A DNA stretch of 64,000 nt from Notospermus geniculatus (Eukaryota > Nemertea > Pilidiophora > Heteronemertea > Lineidae). A model generated the notes under the pieces. It saw only the letters and a list, made by a program, of their open reading frames with translations, did not search any database and had not been told where the DNA came from. The translations under genes were made by a program, and so were the position numbers. Positions 35,565 to 46,060 of the stretch are shown here, in pieces; positions within the stretch are counted from its first letter, which is position 1, and each line of letters begins with the position of its first letter. The DNA lies in NCBI GenBank assembly GCA_002633025.1, contig NMRB01001132.1, positions 39,657-103,656 on the forward strand, given 5' to 3'.

Positions 35565-35862
35565 GCGCCACCAACGTCTGTCTCAACCCGGTGTAACGTT
35601 TTTCAGTGAGGCCCGGGTGCCAGTGTGACATTACAATAGATTGACGGAATAAGCGGCGACTTGACAATGGCCGACACACAGAGAAACAGCAAGTCCGTTT
35701 CCCAGTGTGTTCCGAACAATGGGAATCACACAGAAAAATGGCCACACTGAAAAACGTTACACCTGACTCGCGATAATCCTCACGACTGCAGCGCCACACA
35801 ACGTCTTTCGCAGTTACGACTCGAGATAATTCTGACGACTGCAGCGCCGCCCAACGTCTTTC
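35565..35862 (+). repeat. Second locus of the 53-bp minisatellite, interrupted
   Basis: Partial unit GCGCCACCAACGTCTGTCTC at 35565-35585, the element below, then two units at 35764-35862 with the same right flank (CTACGGCATCACAA) as 29813-30336. Confidence 0.8.
35590..35763. mobile_element. GGTGTAACG foldback, uninterrupted 174-bp copy
   Basis: GGTGTAACGTTTTTCAGTG / CACTGAAAAACGTTACACC arms; GGCCCGGGTGCCAGTGTGAC and GAATCACACAG inside. Inserted inside the minisatellite. Confidence 0.88.
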
Positions 35863-36386
35863 TCAGCTACGGCATCACAATGCTCTTTCGGTGGTTGACC
35901 GCCCATGAACTCTCCGCTACCGACCTCAGTATTTTGCGACCGATTTTCGAATGAGTCCTACCGGTTAGACCGGGAATCAATCTCACTGGACGCCCGCAAC
36001 TCCAGAATTGTCGAATGATTAACTTTACAGACTTACTATAGCTAGTTCATTCCCATCGATTTTCGTCCCGAATTACAAGATATTCATCGGCGGACTAATC
36101 GCCCTGCTTGAAGTTCCATGTGATATTTTCCGGCGGACCTAATGACATGACGACATTATCTTTCATCGGCCATTTTGAAGGATTGATTTTGCATCCTGTC
36201 CGGAACTCTGCACTTATCAACATGATGTAGTGTATTTCTATCGAATTGATTTCTGAAGTTACATACAGCACGGCGTCGATTTTAATGAGACACGTCGACT
36301 TGGGAAGTGAATGGATTTCGTTGTTGATAGCATGACAAAAATCGTTCTATATATGCTAATTCTGCTGAATGTATGCATTTCACAAC
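35863..36386. other. No gene seen
   Basis: No supported gene. Confidence 0.45.
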
Positions 36387-36653
36387 TTAAAGCCCATCTG
36401 TATTGAATTTTGCGGTATTTTCAAAGTGTCAGGAGAGAGTGCAGATAGAGGTCTCCTAGCCTCGTGAAGGTCCCCAAAATGCTTGTCTGATAGTTCAAAG
36501 AACCAAGCCTGAGTTTTCAGTACACGTTGAAAACACTGCAGGCAGAACTCATAGATGTACATGTATTCAAATAGAGCATACATAGTATACATGTACATAA
36601 CAATAACGTCGGATGACGTAATCACTTTTTGAATTCAATACATTGTGGCTTAA
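36387..36653 (-). mobile_element. TTAAAGCC-family MITE, copy 6 (complete)
   Basis: TTAAAGCCCATCTGTATTGA ... GAATTCAATACATTGTGGCTTAA in reverse orientation to copies 3 and 4. Confidence 0.88.
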
Positions 36654-36851
36654 AAGTATGGTCAAATGCGAAAAAGACTACGATTATGATGCCTTGGCAT
36701 GCAGTCAGTAGTCAAAAATGTTGGCCGACATCTTTGTGGGATATGTGGTTTAATTTCTAGCCACTGCAAATGACAAAGGTTAAACATTAATAAATGGAAA
36801 AATTTCAGCACTCAGTGTAATGGAACGGCTGTTTCCAATGAAGTTTCAAGT

Positions 36852-37076
36852 TTACACACTGGATTTGGTTCTCTTCACTGGAGTGCTGGCGGTCTGTGGA
36901 GTGTAGCCTTTTTCAATTTCTCTTCTGTTAAAACCATAAATTGGAATCATGTAATAGTCATGGCTTTCTCTGCACCACCGTCTTCGAAATAAACAATCTT
37001 CATTCAAGATTTCCTGGTTTTTGTACACCGTTGATTCCATTTTCCTGATCATCATTCCGACCACCTGGCCACCATG
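36852..37076 (-). CDS. Unrecognised open frame, possible terminal exon
   Basis: Open on the minus strand from a stop near 37093 to TAA at 36852. Reads KMESTVYKNQEILNED, then RRRWCRES, HDYYMIPIYGFNRREI and ends TPVKRTKSSV. The composition (charged, tyrosine-rich, basic Ser/Thr tail) and codon choice look like a real cytoplasmic C-terminus. I find no convincing polypyrimidine acceptor upstream and recognise no family. It overlaps the start of the plus-strand frame at 37021, so at most one is likely to be real where they overlap. Confidence 0.22.
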   Translation of the reverse strand, partial: HGGQVVGMMIRKMESTVYKNQEILNEDCLFRRRWCRESHDYYMIPIYGFNRREIEKGYTPQTASTPVKRTKSSV

Positions 37077-37251
37077 CGTGATCTCTTACGTTAGATATCG
37101 CACGCTATGTTCTTCTCAGAAGACCAATAAAATCGGTATCGAATTCCGAGCAAGATTTCAACAGGTGCCAAAACAATTCTACATTGGCCAGATGTTCTCA
37201 GCGTTCAACTCTCCCGTGCAAAAAGTGAAGTTTGATCTTAGAACTGTGTAA
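37021..37251 (+). CDS. Unrecognised open frame, possible terminal exon, divergent from the previous one
   Basis: Open on the plus strand from before 36970 to TAA at 37249. The last part reads KTNKIGIEFRARFQQVPKQF, YIGQMFSAFNSPVQKVKFDL, RTV; its codon choice looks coding. The earlier part contains a hydrophobic FLIIIPTTW stretch but is the antisense of the other frame. CTTCATTCAAG at about 37006 could serve as an acceptor. Function not recognised. Confidence 0.22.
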   Translation: MYTVDSIFLIIIPTTWPPCVISYVRYRTLCSSQKTNKIGIEFRARFQQVPKQFYIGQMFSAFNSPVQKVKFDLRTV

Positions 37252-37300
37252 AGTAGGGATTTTGTAAAAAGAAGAGATGTATAATACCAAAAATAGATAA

Positions 37301-37631
37301 GGGGCCGTCTCAAAATTACATTGATGCCAAAAAAGACGAAGTGACTTCATCTCTTCCCTGACCCCTTGAAAACATGAAGTGGGCACTTGACAATGGCTTC
37401 ATCCATGTAGGGACGTTAGGCATGGAAAGATGATAAAGAAAAACATGTGAAGACACTAGTAAACGAAGAAAGCAATATTTATTTATGGTAAAATCTATTC
37501 TCCTGTAAAAAAAGAGTGATGCCAATTTTTTCAAAAAAGATGAAATGGGCTTCCCCTAATCGAGGACCCCCTCCCCCCAGACGAAGTCACTTCGTCTTTT
37601 TTGGCATCAAAACAATTTTGAGATGGCCCCC
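37301..37631. mobile_element. GGGGCCGTCTCAAAATT TIR element
   Basis: GGGGCCGTCTCAAAATTACA...GATGCCAAAAAAGACGAAGTGACTTC is inverted at 37580-37631. Interior sub-repeats GATGCCAA/AAAGA(C/T)GAA. Confidence 0.82.
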
Positions 37632-38393
37632 AAGAGAGAACTCGTTTCTAGTTTTGATAGTACCCAAAAAAGTACTCGCTGTTCTGCTTTTCGTTGACGG
37701 ATAAATTGTAAAATAATTTCCCCTAGACTCATTTTCCCCTAGGCATCTAAAACGGCCAGAAAAAGCAATTTTGAAAAAAAGACGTGACTATTATTTTTCC
37801 TAAGTTAAGCCTGATTGCAATGGAAGCCAATGCCCTGATAAAAGGTGATATGTTATCCCACAAGTATTTTGGTAGTTGGACTCGATTGAAGTAGAAAAGG
37901 CTTATCGTCCTATATCAGCTTCAGCTTTCTTAGATTTATCCGCCATGCTGTGACCTTTGAAAGGGATTTGCAATATATGGAACCGAGCTATCGATCAATG
38001 ATCGAAATACACATCGACAATTTGACGCCGATACGGCAGTTCGACTTTGAACCAATTGATCCAGTGTCGATGTAAAAGGAACGGAATCTAAGGAATGTAT
38101 TGTCCTAGTTACAATAGTCTATTATTATAAGGCTGTAATTAGAATGGTTTCTACAGAGAAATTTCGTAACTCCTCGCTGAACAATGAAACCGGTGTACCA
38201 GAGGGAATGCAAATCTTAAGTAAAAGCATTTGCTAACTTTTATGAATACCACTCACTGCATGGCTATGTTCGAATGGTCATGGTCTCTTTAACAATACAT
38301 GTATGTTCTAATCCCTTGTTGAACAAACCGGACTTGGATTCCAGGGGACTATGATCCCTGTTACACCGGACTTAGATTCCAGGCGGACCTGTA
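37632..38393. other. No gene; half foldback
   Basis: AAATCTTAAGTAAAAGCATT...TTTTATGAATACC (about 38212-38250) is one half of the 11761 foldback family. Confidence 0.5.
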
Positions 38394-38520
38394 GGGTCGA
38401 ATTCATAAAGCAGTTCTATCGTTAGAACCGTCTTAGGCCGGTTCCAAGTATCGTCAACCACTGTACTTGGAACCAGCCTGAGACGGTTCTAAAGATAGAA
38501 CCGCCTTATGAATACGACCC
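38394..38520. mobile_element. GGGTCGAATTCATAAAGCAG foldback, copy 2
   Basis: Same family as 31807-31940; arms GGGTCGAATTCATAAAG / CCTTATGAATACGACCC, inner GTTCTATCGTTAGAAC. Confidence 0.88.
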
Positions 38521-39137
38521 ATAGATTCCTGTCTCACCGGCTTGTTTCGTTGAGAGGAGAATCACCTCACCCTAAAAACGTGACGGACGTTTTCAACCTG
38601 CGCTATCTGAAACCTGTAGCGTAAAGAAAGAGTTGTGAGATAAAACATGGCACGTTTTAACAGGTGTTCATCACGCGTACCACAAGCACCAGTCGAAGTC
38701 TTCCAATCATGTTTCACTTAATTTGATTTCGTTTATCAGATAAAAATTACCTTATCAGACGTGGTATCGTTGTGGTACAGTCTGCTATCGATTTCGAAGC
38801 AATTTGGCGGACATTAAAGCAATTGGGTTCAGTTTCATTCACGAGTTCAGGTATCTCTTTAAGTGCTGTTGATAAACCAGCATTTTATCTGTGTAATGAT
38901 ATAAGTCCTCCTCGCCAATGGCTAATAGGAAAGAAAAGTCTTGGTGAAAATGTCAGAACTGGTGTATTTGTTGTTCTTGTTTCAGTGAGTAATAAAATAG
39001 ATGATGGAGAAGCCAAATTTGGTTCCAGACATAAACCTGGTTCCAGACATAATGTTTATTGGTAATGTCATGGTTTTGCCGGTATAGTGCTTTCCAGAAT
39101 GTCCAGTCATATTTGCACTCATTTTACCTTGCAATGG
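38521..39137. other. No gene supported
   Basis: A 97-codon plus frame (38772-39065) has protein-like start VQSAIDFEAIWRTLKQLG but ends in a short duplicated GGTTCCAGACATAA; no domain recognised. Confidence 0.35.
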
Positions 39138-39144
39138 AACCTAA

Positions 39145-39800
39145 CGCCAAAAGGGTGAATGTCGTCCTGGGTACCCCTTAAGGGTACCCAGGTCCAACCT
39201 GGGTATCCCTAAATGGCACCCAGGTACGTACTGGGCACCCTTTAGGAACCTAAAGGATACCCAGTTTGAAATTCCTGCCTGGTGAGATACCTGGAATCCA
39301 GGTTGATGGTACTTTTACCGTTCAGCTCGTCATGCTCGCAAGCATAACACGTGGAGATGACATTATGGCGACCAGAGTGCCAGACTCGCGTCTAAAAGAG
39401 TATCTCGCCAGTATACCGTCCTACAGATATAGCATTTTTGTGTCCAAAGGCCGCGAAGCTAAAAGCAAATATGTTGAGGTCGACAATGACGGGAAATTTA
39501 GACAAACTGACATCAAAATTAAATGTCAGGTCAAACTTCTTTTCAAAAATTTAGCGGATAATCAGTCAAATTTTAAGATTCCACTGATTGAAGAATGGTG
39601 ATTTGTCAATCGGCACCACAGCGCACGTACCGTATTCGACCCGGATTCCAGGTATCTCATCACCAGGCGGGAATTTCAAACTGGGTATCCTTTAGGTTCC
39701 TAAAGGGTACCCAGTATGTACCTGGGTGCCATTTAGGGATACCCAGGTTGGACCTGGGTACCCTTTAGGGGTACCCAGGACGACATTCACCCTTTTGGCG
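39145..39800. mobile_element. 656-bp element with 156-bp terminal inverted repeats and 7-bp TSD
   Basis: Near-identical inverted repeats at 39145-39300 and 39643-39800 begin CGCCAAAAGGGTGAATG. Both sides carry AACCTAA (39138-39144 and 39801-39807), a perfect 7-bp target duplication. The arms contain internal palindromes made of GGGTACCC and ACCTGGGT words. The 342-bp centre carries an open frame (separate entry). Long arms with a short unique core are typical of foldback or MITE elements. A 7-bp duplication does not by itself fix the superfamily (P-like and Dada elements are among those with about this size). Confidence 0.85.
39266..39604 (+). CDS. Unrecognised 111-codon open frame inside the 656-bp TIR element
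   Basis: Open from a TTG in the left arm through the whole unique core; stop TGA at 39602-39604. Internal ATG codons give about 90 or 79 residues. The product is lysine-rich and polar (YSIFVSKGREAKSKYVEVDN, QTDIKIKCQVKLLFKN) and looks more protein-like than the neighbouring chance frames. No known domain is visible, and it is far too short for a transposase. It could be a captured exon carried by a non-autonomous element, or chance. Confidence 0.3.
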
Positions 39801-40053
39801 AACCTAACCACAAACCACAAATGGGCCAGTTACGTGTGCATGATGATTAAAGGTTGACCGACGGACCTCTACTTGGACCTTGCCCAGGTCTATACACACT
39901 CACAACTGGGCCATTATGTCCTTTCTACATCTTGATAATAGAAGCAACCCCATTCTTAATCCACTTTGATCCGTGGAAAAGGACAAACCCTTGTTGATTC
40001 TTTATCCACCTGTTGAATCCTGTTGGATCCTTTTGGATCCTCGGGAGAGGACT

Positions 40054-40303
40054 CAATAGCCGTGGTTACACTACATTGAAATACCCGGGTTTTTTGACAC
40101 CCGGGTCTAGCCCGGCTGTGAAAAATCCCTCCTGAGGCCCGGTGCCTGTCAACACTACTAAAAGTTTGTGACGGGGACCTAAATTAAACCCTCCAAAAAC
40201 CGTTCGAGCTCGGAGGGGATTATTACACCGCGTTTTTAACAGGTGTGGACAGAAAAAACCCGGGTTCGACACGGGTTTTTTATGTAGTGTAACAAGGGCT
40301 ATT
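40054..40303. mobile_element. AATAGCCGTGGTTACACTAC TIR element
   Basis: AATAGCCGTGGTTACACTAC / GTAGTGTAACAAGGGCTATT ends; inner AACCCGGGTTTTTT-like palindromes. Same end type as 1-283 and 1505-1622. Confidence 0.8.
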
Positions 40304-41544
40304 CTTGTCGACCCTGTATCTTCATAATAGAGGCAACACCTTCAATCCTTTGAAGACGAGAACAATAGCCTTGAGGAACTCCTTTACGTTGAGGAGCATT
40401 CTAAAATACGGACCTATATCTTTTAATTCATAAAAGAGCAAACCCCTCTTGAGTTGTCTTGGACCATTTGGGAGGACTGTACTAATCCCCTGTTGGTTGG
40501 CAACTTCCTGAAGAATTCGAAATAAAATCGTAACGTAGTACACCACATCACAGTTCAAACAAAATGAATATCGTCATTTTCTTGAATGACTAACTTCCTC
40601 TTCTCTCAACGATTCATCCCGTCGTGATATGAGAGCACTCTAGATGTGTAGATTGCAATAGTTCCAACAGCCAGAGCGCAACCATTTGGGTTTAATAACC
40701 GCGATCTTTGTTCCCTTTTAGGTCACTTGTCTCGGGTAATATCAGCTTGTTGTGTTTAATGTGCCGCTAACGTTTAGCCTCAGTCATTTCCCGAAGGAAT
40801 CGAAACAAGGCTTTGTCAGGAAATCTGTCTCTAGTCGCCATCGATTCTGTTGAAATACCACTTGTTCTGGGTCGTAAGCACAGCTATGCTACTTCGGGGC
40901 ATGCTTTGGTATTTTTTCTTCCTTTCTCATAATGGCTTGTTTGTGAGCAACAGCGATTCTCGGCGTTCACCAAATGTCTTCAGGCCGTATTGCGAAGAAA
41001 AGTTAGCGCACTGGCGACATTTTATAGCATTTTTCCAACATTCAGAGTAACGGTACCTTGTTGGACAAAATGTTGTTTGCTGTCTACGAGAGAAAAAAAG
41101 AGATTTCCGTCGTTTTTCAAATGTAGCTATATAATTTTTACGCCAGTAGGCAACATATTCCAAACATTGGGAGTAACAAAGATGTTGTGTCGCGTGTACA
41201 GGTAAAAGAGCTTTCCAACATGTCCAAAAATGTTGCTATAAAATAAGAGCAGTCAGCCGCGCTTATCGCCAAAAGATGGCAGCAAAGTTCTAGCGGACCA
41301 ATACAAAAGAAAATTCTCTTGATTGGTGCTGAATCAACCGTGACTGGGTCCGCTTGGCATTGAATTTGGCCGTAGTGACACCTATTGTTCAACTCACTGA
41401 CCGCTCCTATTTGTTGGCCAGTGTGTAAGGGGGTCAGAAGATAGTGATATTCAGTTATTCAGGTAAGTGGAAAAATATTTCCAATGTACACGCAGCTTAA
41501 TGTTCAACGTCTCTTCATTCCCCAAGAAGTTTTAAAGGAACCAA
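40304..41544. other. No gene; repeat fragments
   Basis: 40357-40412 is one arm of the 14277 palindrome. 41030-41240 has CCAACATT..GAGTAAC..TTGGACAAAATGTTG words repeated in both orientations; the same words recur at 42310-42440 and 55275-55315. Confidence 0.45.
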
Positions 41545-43559
41545 GGTGGCATAGTGATTAGCACTAGGCCTATCACGCAGGGGACCCCGGTGTCATTTTC
41601 TAGCCAAATGACTCAACAATATTGACAAGATGTGAATTTTGGAAACTGGCCTAACAAGTGCCAATAACTCAGCCGAAAAGATAACCATCAATTCGGCACC
41701 GCGTTCTCAATAGATCCGTGTCGCGAGGTATCTTTTTCATATCTGACACAACGCAAGGCAATTACTTCCTTGGCAACCTATCTATTCCTGACTGGGATAG
41801 TCTTACCACATCCGATGTTTTGCCGGAAGTTAATCTGTTAAAAGAATTGGTTATTGTCGATCCGACATTTCCAATGACCTCTCCTCAATTTCGTCGCAAA
41901 GTGGAATAACTTTGCCATTTATTTCAGTTCGCTCCAGAGATCACGACTAGTGAACCGCACTTTCTTAATCGTTTCAGATGTGGCATTGCAGAATACTTAA
42001 ACAGTCTAGATTTTTTTACCCTAAGGAGTCTCCAGTTCTAGGATAAAGCCAGCAGCACAGTAAAAATCGCAAGCGATAATCGCCACCGATCTTCTCGTCA
42101 GCCACAGACAAGGCGATATAGTTTTGGTATTGTTTGATAATGGGCGAGCATCGTTGGCGAGAAGATTCCACCCATGTCTGTCCAGGGCATACCTGGCGTC
42201 AACAGCAGATTTTGCTCGTTGGCGAGCAGATCGCTTGCGATATCGCCTAGTGTGCAGCTGACCTAAGTCGAACGCCACATGCATTGAACATGTGTGGTAC
42301 TGCTGAATACTAAAATTGGCAACATTTTCCCAAGATTTTGAGTCACAACACATGTTGGACAAATGCTGCCTACATGTAGTTTGTGCAGGGGAAAAGATTT
42401 TTCCAACATGTTGTTCAAATGCTGCTACATGTATAATTTTTTAGCCAGTGTGATAGAATCTAATGTTACCGATACCATCATGTCCGCTTCTTTTGTACAG
42501 CGGATATCTCGTGAAAAAAGTCATTGGAGCTGACCCTTCTTCTGTCAGATTCTTTTGTTGGGGGCCCTTCATATCGGGGTACATGACATTCTACTACACC
42601 GGTGTACAGGGTCAAATGATCGCGCTGCTCAGGGACGTTGTTGAAATTTTAGGAAAATGTTGCCAGTGTACTCTCAGCATTACATGTAGGTATACAAACG
42701 GGCTAGTTCCGTTAGATTCTTTCTTGCCAAATGTTATCGCTATGGTGTTAGGTAATGACGCAAGGAACTGTCAACAAGTGTGTTCGTCGTTCTACGCAAC
42801 ACATACATGTATTTTCACCTCGGGAGTCTCAAAAAGTCGATTATTGGCAATGAATATTGGGTGGGCCAAAACACGTGTACACTCTTTCCTTGACACTGTG
42901 GCCTTTACAGCCTGAAATTGGGATCAAGAATGTTAACTCTATCAAGGATGGCTGTCACTCACATTACCGATGAAAATTGGCATTGACATCAAAACACCCG
43001 AAAAAACCCACGCAGCAGTAATTTTGACACGACAACATCATTTTTTCCTTGTACACGTTTGACCGCTGCGTCCTCCCTGTCATCGTCTTGAGCTTCTTCT
43101 ATGATGGATGATTCCGCGATATTCCGTTTCATCACGGTCCTGCCATCTGTAAATTTTTTCGCCTTCGCTTTCCTAACAAATTATTCAGAAGTAGACTCTC
43201 AGCAACTTGGTTTTTCAACCACAGAAAAGTGGCAATCGTGACTGACGTTGTTCATTTGGAACTTTACGTTGTGAGGTCACACTTAGGGCATGAAATAATA
43301 ACAGGTTTCTAAGGTGGACACAGCTTCCTACCAGACTCGAACCCACGGACCCTTGCATAAGGCATCAGTCGCCAACACTCCAGGGGCAGCACGAACGTAT
43401 TGTATCAATGAAGGTCACACTTACCTATACTTGTGTCAATGAAGGCATATTAACACAATCATGCTAACAGCCTATTCTTGGCGATGTTTGTGATAGAAAT
43501 GAGAAAGAAATCAAATGTAATATTCTACGCGTTAGCAAGCCTGACGCGGAAAAAACAGA
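41545..43559. other. No gene supported; tRNA-like and SINE fragments
   Basis: AGGTGGCATAGTGATTAGCA near 41547 resembles an A box. 43304-43395 is a minus-strand SINE related to 33195 (GACTCGAACCCACGGACCCT). The 150-codon frame 42463-42915 was considered and not accepted. Confidence 0.45.
41718..41909 (+). CDS. Unrecognised short open frame
   Basis: About 73 codons open, ending TAA at 41907. Reads GIFFISDTTQGNYFLGNLSI, then PDWDSLTTSDVLPEVNLLKE. Composition is protein-like (acidic, leucine-rich end) but no domain, splice partners or homologue can be seen. Kept only as a candidate exon or transposon remnant. Confidence 0.15.
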   Translation: MSRGIFFISDTTQGNYFLGNLSIPDWDSLTTSDVLPEVNLLKELVIVDPTFPMTSPQFRRKVE

Positions 43560-43562
43560 GTC

Positions 43563-43790
43563 ATCCAGTAAGATCGCAGTTGTAAGGTCACAGAGAATTG
43601 GCTTCGCAACTACTGGGATCTACCTCCTCCAGCGTCATCATATCAAAAGCGTCAGTGGCAGGATTTCAGTTCGAAGGTATCAGCAGCCTGCTGTGTGGTC
43701 AGCAATGCCGATCATCACCAACAGGAAAAGCTCGTCGATCATCACCAACAGGAAAAACTCGTCCCCGGCAATCCCAGACTTCTGCGATTT
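43563..43790 (+). repeat. GTTGTAAGGTCACAG repeat, third copy
   Basis: Collinear with 27228-27372 and containing a local 26-bp duplication CGATCATCACCAACAGGAAA. The plus-strand frame LGSxSSxxIISKAS is conserved between the two copies. Confidence 0.65.
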
Positions 43791-43984
43791 GTGTATTTGA
43801 TTGGAAAATTAGAAACGTAGATTTTGGGGCCGGTGTGACAGGAATCTAGGTCCCAAGGAGTCTAAGTCCGCTTTATTGTTCAACGAGGGATGGGGATATA
43901 TGGTGTAGAAACCATAACCATTCGAGGTATTTTGTTTGTTTGAAATATAACTTTATTCAAAGAAAAGAATACAAGTATGAGCTA

Positions 43985-44116
43985 AGGCTTCCTTTACATT
44001 GAAGTATACGGTATACGAAAACGGCGGTTAACAACGGCTTCACGGTGGTGAATCCTCGGAATGCCTTTGTTAACCTGTGTTTTCGTATACCGTATACTTC
44101 TATGTAACGGAAGCCT
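43985..44116. mobile_element. AGGCTTCCnTTACATTGAAG foldback
   Basis: AGGCTTCCTTTACATTGAAG / CTTCTATGTAACGGAAGCCT, inner TATACGGTATACGAAAAC palindrome; loop AACAACGGCTTCAC...CCTTTGTTAAC as in 9553 and 2493. Confidence 0.85.
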
Positions 44117-44828
44117 AAAGGGCCAAAGCCAAGGCATTCGAGGTATAACCGTACAATTGTAGAAGTGACCATTGTAACTAGGACCTGCATTGCAAGGACT
44201 CCTCCCATTCCTTTCAATCGGTTCTCATTTTTAAAAAAACATGGATTCTTGAGAAACAACATTCCCAAGGTCAAAACAACAATACAGAATCGATAAGAAA
44301 TCAGCTGGGCTTTCGTTATTATGTCAGTTTGCGTTAAGAACAAACAAGTCAGTACTTAGTATTGACCACCAGGACGTCATCCCCTTGTGATCTGTTGTGA
44401 CGAGGCGGATTCATGGAAACTGTGGCTGGTTAATAACAGCCAAGGAATGAAACTTACTAAATAAGGATTTCCTGTCATGCCGTTACTTGATGTATTGCCA
44501 CTGCCGAAACAACCTGTCAAAGCTGACAACGGTTATGCAGAAGCAAACGAACGAATATCTTATTAGGCTAGAAAGAAGCTACGTCGAGAAAGGCACTCCT
44601 TCTTTGTTGTCTATTGACGGACCTCCAGCGTTGGCTTTACGTGTCAAAATTTCAACGAACGCAGTTCATCACTTTGCCGAGAGCTGAGAAAAATCTTCGA
44701 GGAAACCTTTCTAGAAGGTCATTTTCTGACGCTGCAGTACGGACAATCCTTGATTGGGGATATCCGACAGGAAATCATTTTCTCAATTATTCATTAAGCG
44801 GGTGGAGGTTTTTTTGAAAGAATCTGTC
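44117..44828. other. No gene seen
   Basis: Frames up to 67-128 codons without domains. Confidence 0.4.
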
Positions 44829-46060
44829 AGGCAGTTCTTCTGTGGTTCGAAGGCAGCACAGGTTGGGCAAGACGATCTCCTTCCGAATGCCACAGCCTGT
44901 TCAGGCAACTCTTCCGTACTTCGACGGCATTGGGCTACGGCACAATCTGCTAAGAATGCTACAGGTTGTTCAAGCCTCTCTCCTTCCTTAAATTCGTAGC
45001 CGTCAGGATTTGGGCTACCGCACGGCACAACCTACTTCGAATGCCACTGGTTTGTTCAGGCTGCTCTGCCTTACTTCGATGGCGTCGAAGTACGACGCAA
45101 CCTACATGTACTTCGAATGCCACAGGTTGTTCCGGCTGCTCTTTCGTGCTTCGGCGACATATTGGGTTTCTACTTCGAATGCCACAGGCTTGTTCATAGC
45201 CAAGCTGCTCTTCCCTGCCCCGACGGCATCAAGTTTGTGCTACTACACAACCTACTTCGAATGCCGCAGGTTTGTTCAGGTTGGTGCCTCGTGTCGTGCT
45301 TCGACGGCCTCGAGTTTGGCCTTCGACACAACATCTACTTCGAATCCCACAGGCTTGTTCAGGCTGCTGCTCTTCCGCACGTCATCGGATCATAGTTTGG
45401 CCTGTGAGTGACACTATCTACTTTGAATGCAGGCTTTAGGCTGCTCTCTCGTACTTCGAAGGCGTCATGTTTTGGCTACGACACAATCTACTTCGAATGC
45501 CACAGGTTTGTTCAGGCTGCTGCCTCAAACTTCGAAGGCATCAAGTTTGGGCTTCGACACAATCTACATGTCCTTCGAATGCCACAGGTTGTTCAGGCTG
45601 CTCTTCCGTACTTTGGCGGCATACAGAGAATGGTTTGGGTTTCTACAAAACCTACTTCGAATGCCATAGGCTTGTTCAGGCTGTTCGTACGTGCTTCGAC
45701 GGCGTCGTACTTTGAGTTACTACACAATCTACTTCGAATGCCACAGTTCTTTCATGTTGCTCGCTCGCGCTTCGACAGCATCATGGTCTCGGCTGCTACA
45801 CAATCTACTTCGAATCCCACTGGTTGTTCCGGCTGCTTTTTCGTATGGCGGCATCATAGTTTGGGCTTGGACACAATCTCCTTCGAATGCACAGGCGTGT
45901 ACAGGCTGCTTTTCCGCCATGCTTCGATGGCATCTAGTTTTAGGCTACTGCGCAATCTCCTTCGAATGCCACAGGCTTCAGGCTGCTCTTCCGTGCTTCG
46001 AAGGCATCGTGCATGTGGTTTGGCCTACGAGAAAATTGCGAATCCCACTGGTTATTGACA
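44829..46060 (+). repeat. About 77-bp degenerate satellite, 15-16 copies
   Basis: Unit CTACTTCGAATGCCACAGGC, TTGTTCAGGCTGCTCTTCCG, TGCTTCGACGGCATCAAGTT, TGGGCTACGACACAAT, with indels between copies (spacing 62-86 bp). Many overlapping frames of up to 216 codons result; they read ECHRLFRLL-type periodic peptides and are not genes. Confidence 0.92.

Noticed and set aside
35362-35799. 145-codon minus frame
   Set aside because: Crosses the GGTGTAACG foldback and minisatellite pieces; not a single biological unit.
42463-42915. 150-codon plus frame
   Set aside because: Cys-rich, hydrophobic and compositionally erratic, no domain, no splice or start context; part of it (GTTGCCAGTGTAC) matches repeat words seen at 42.3 and 55.3 kb.
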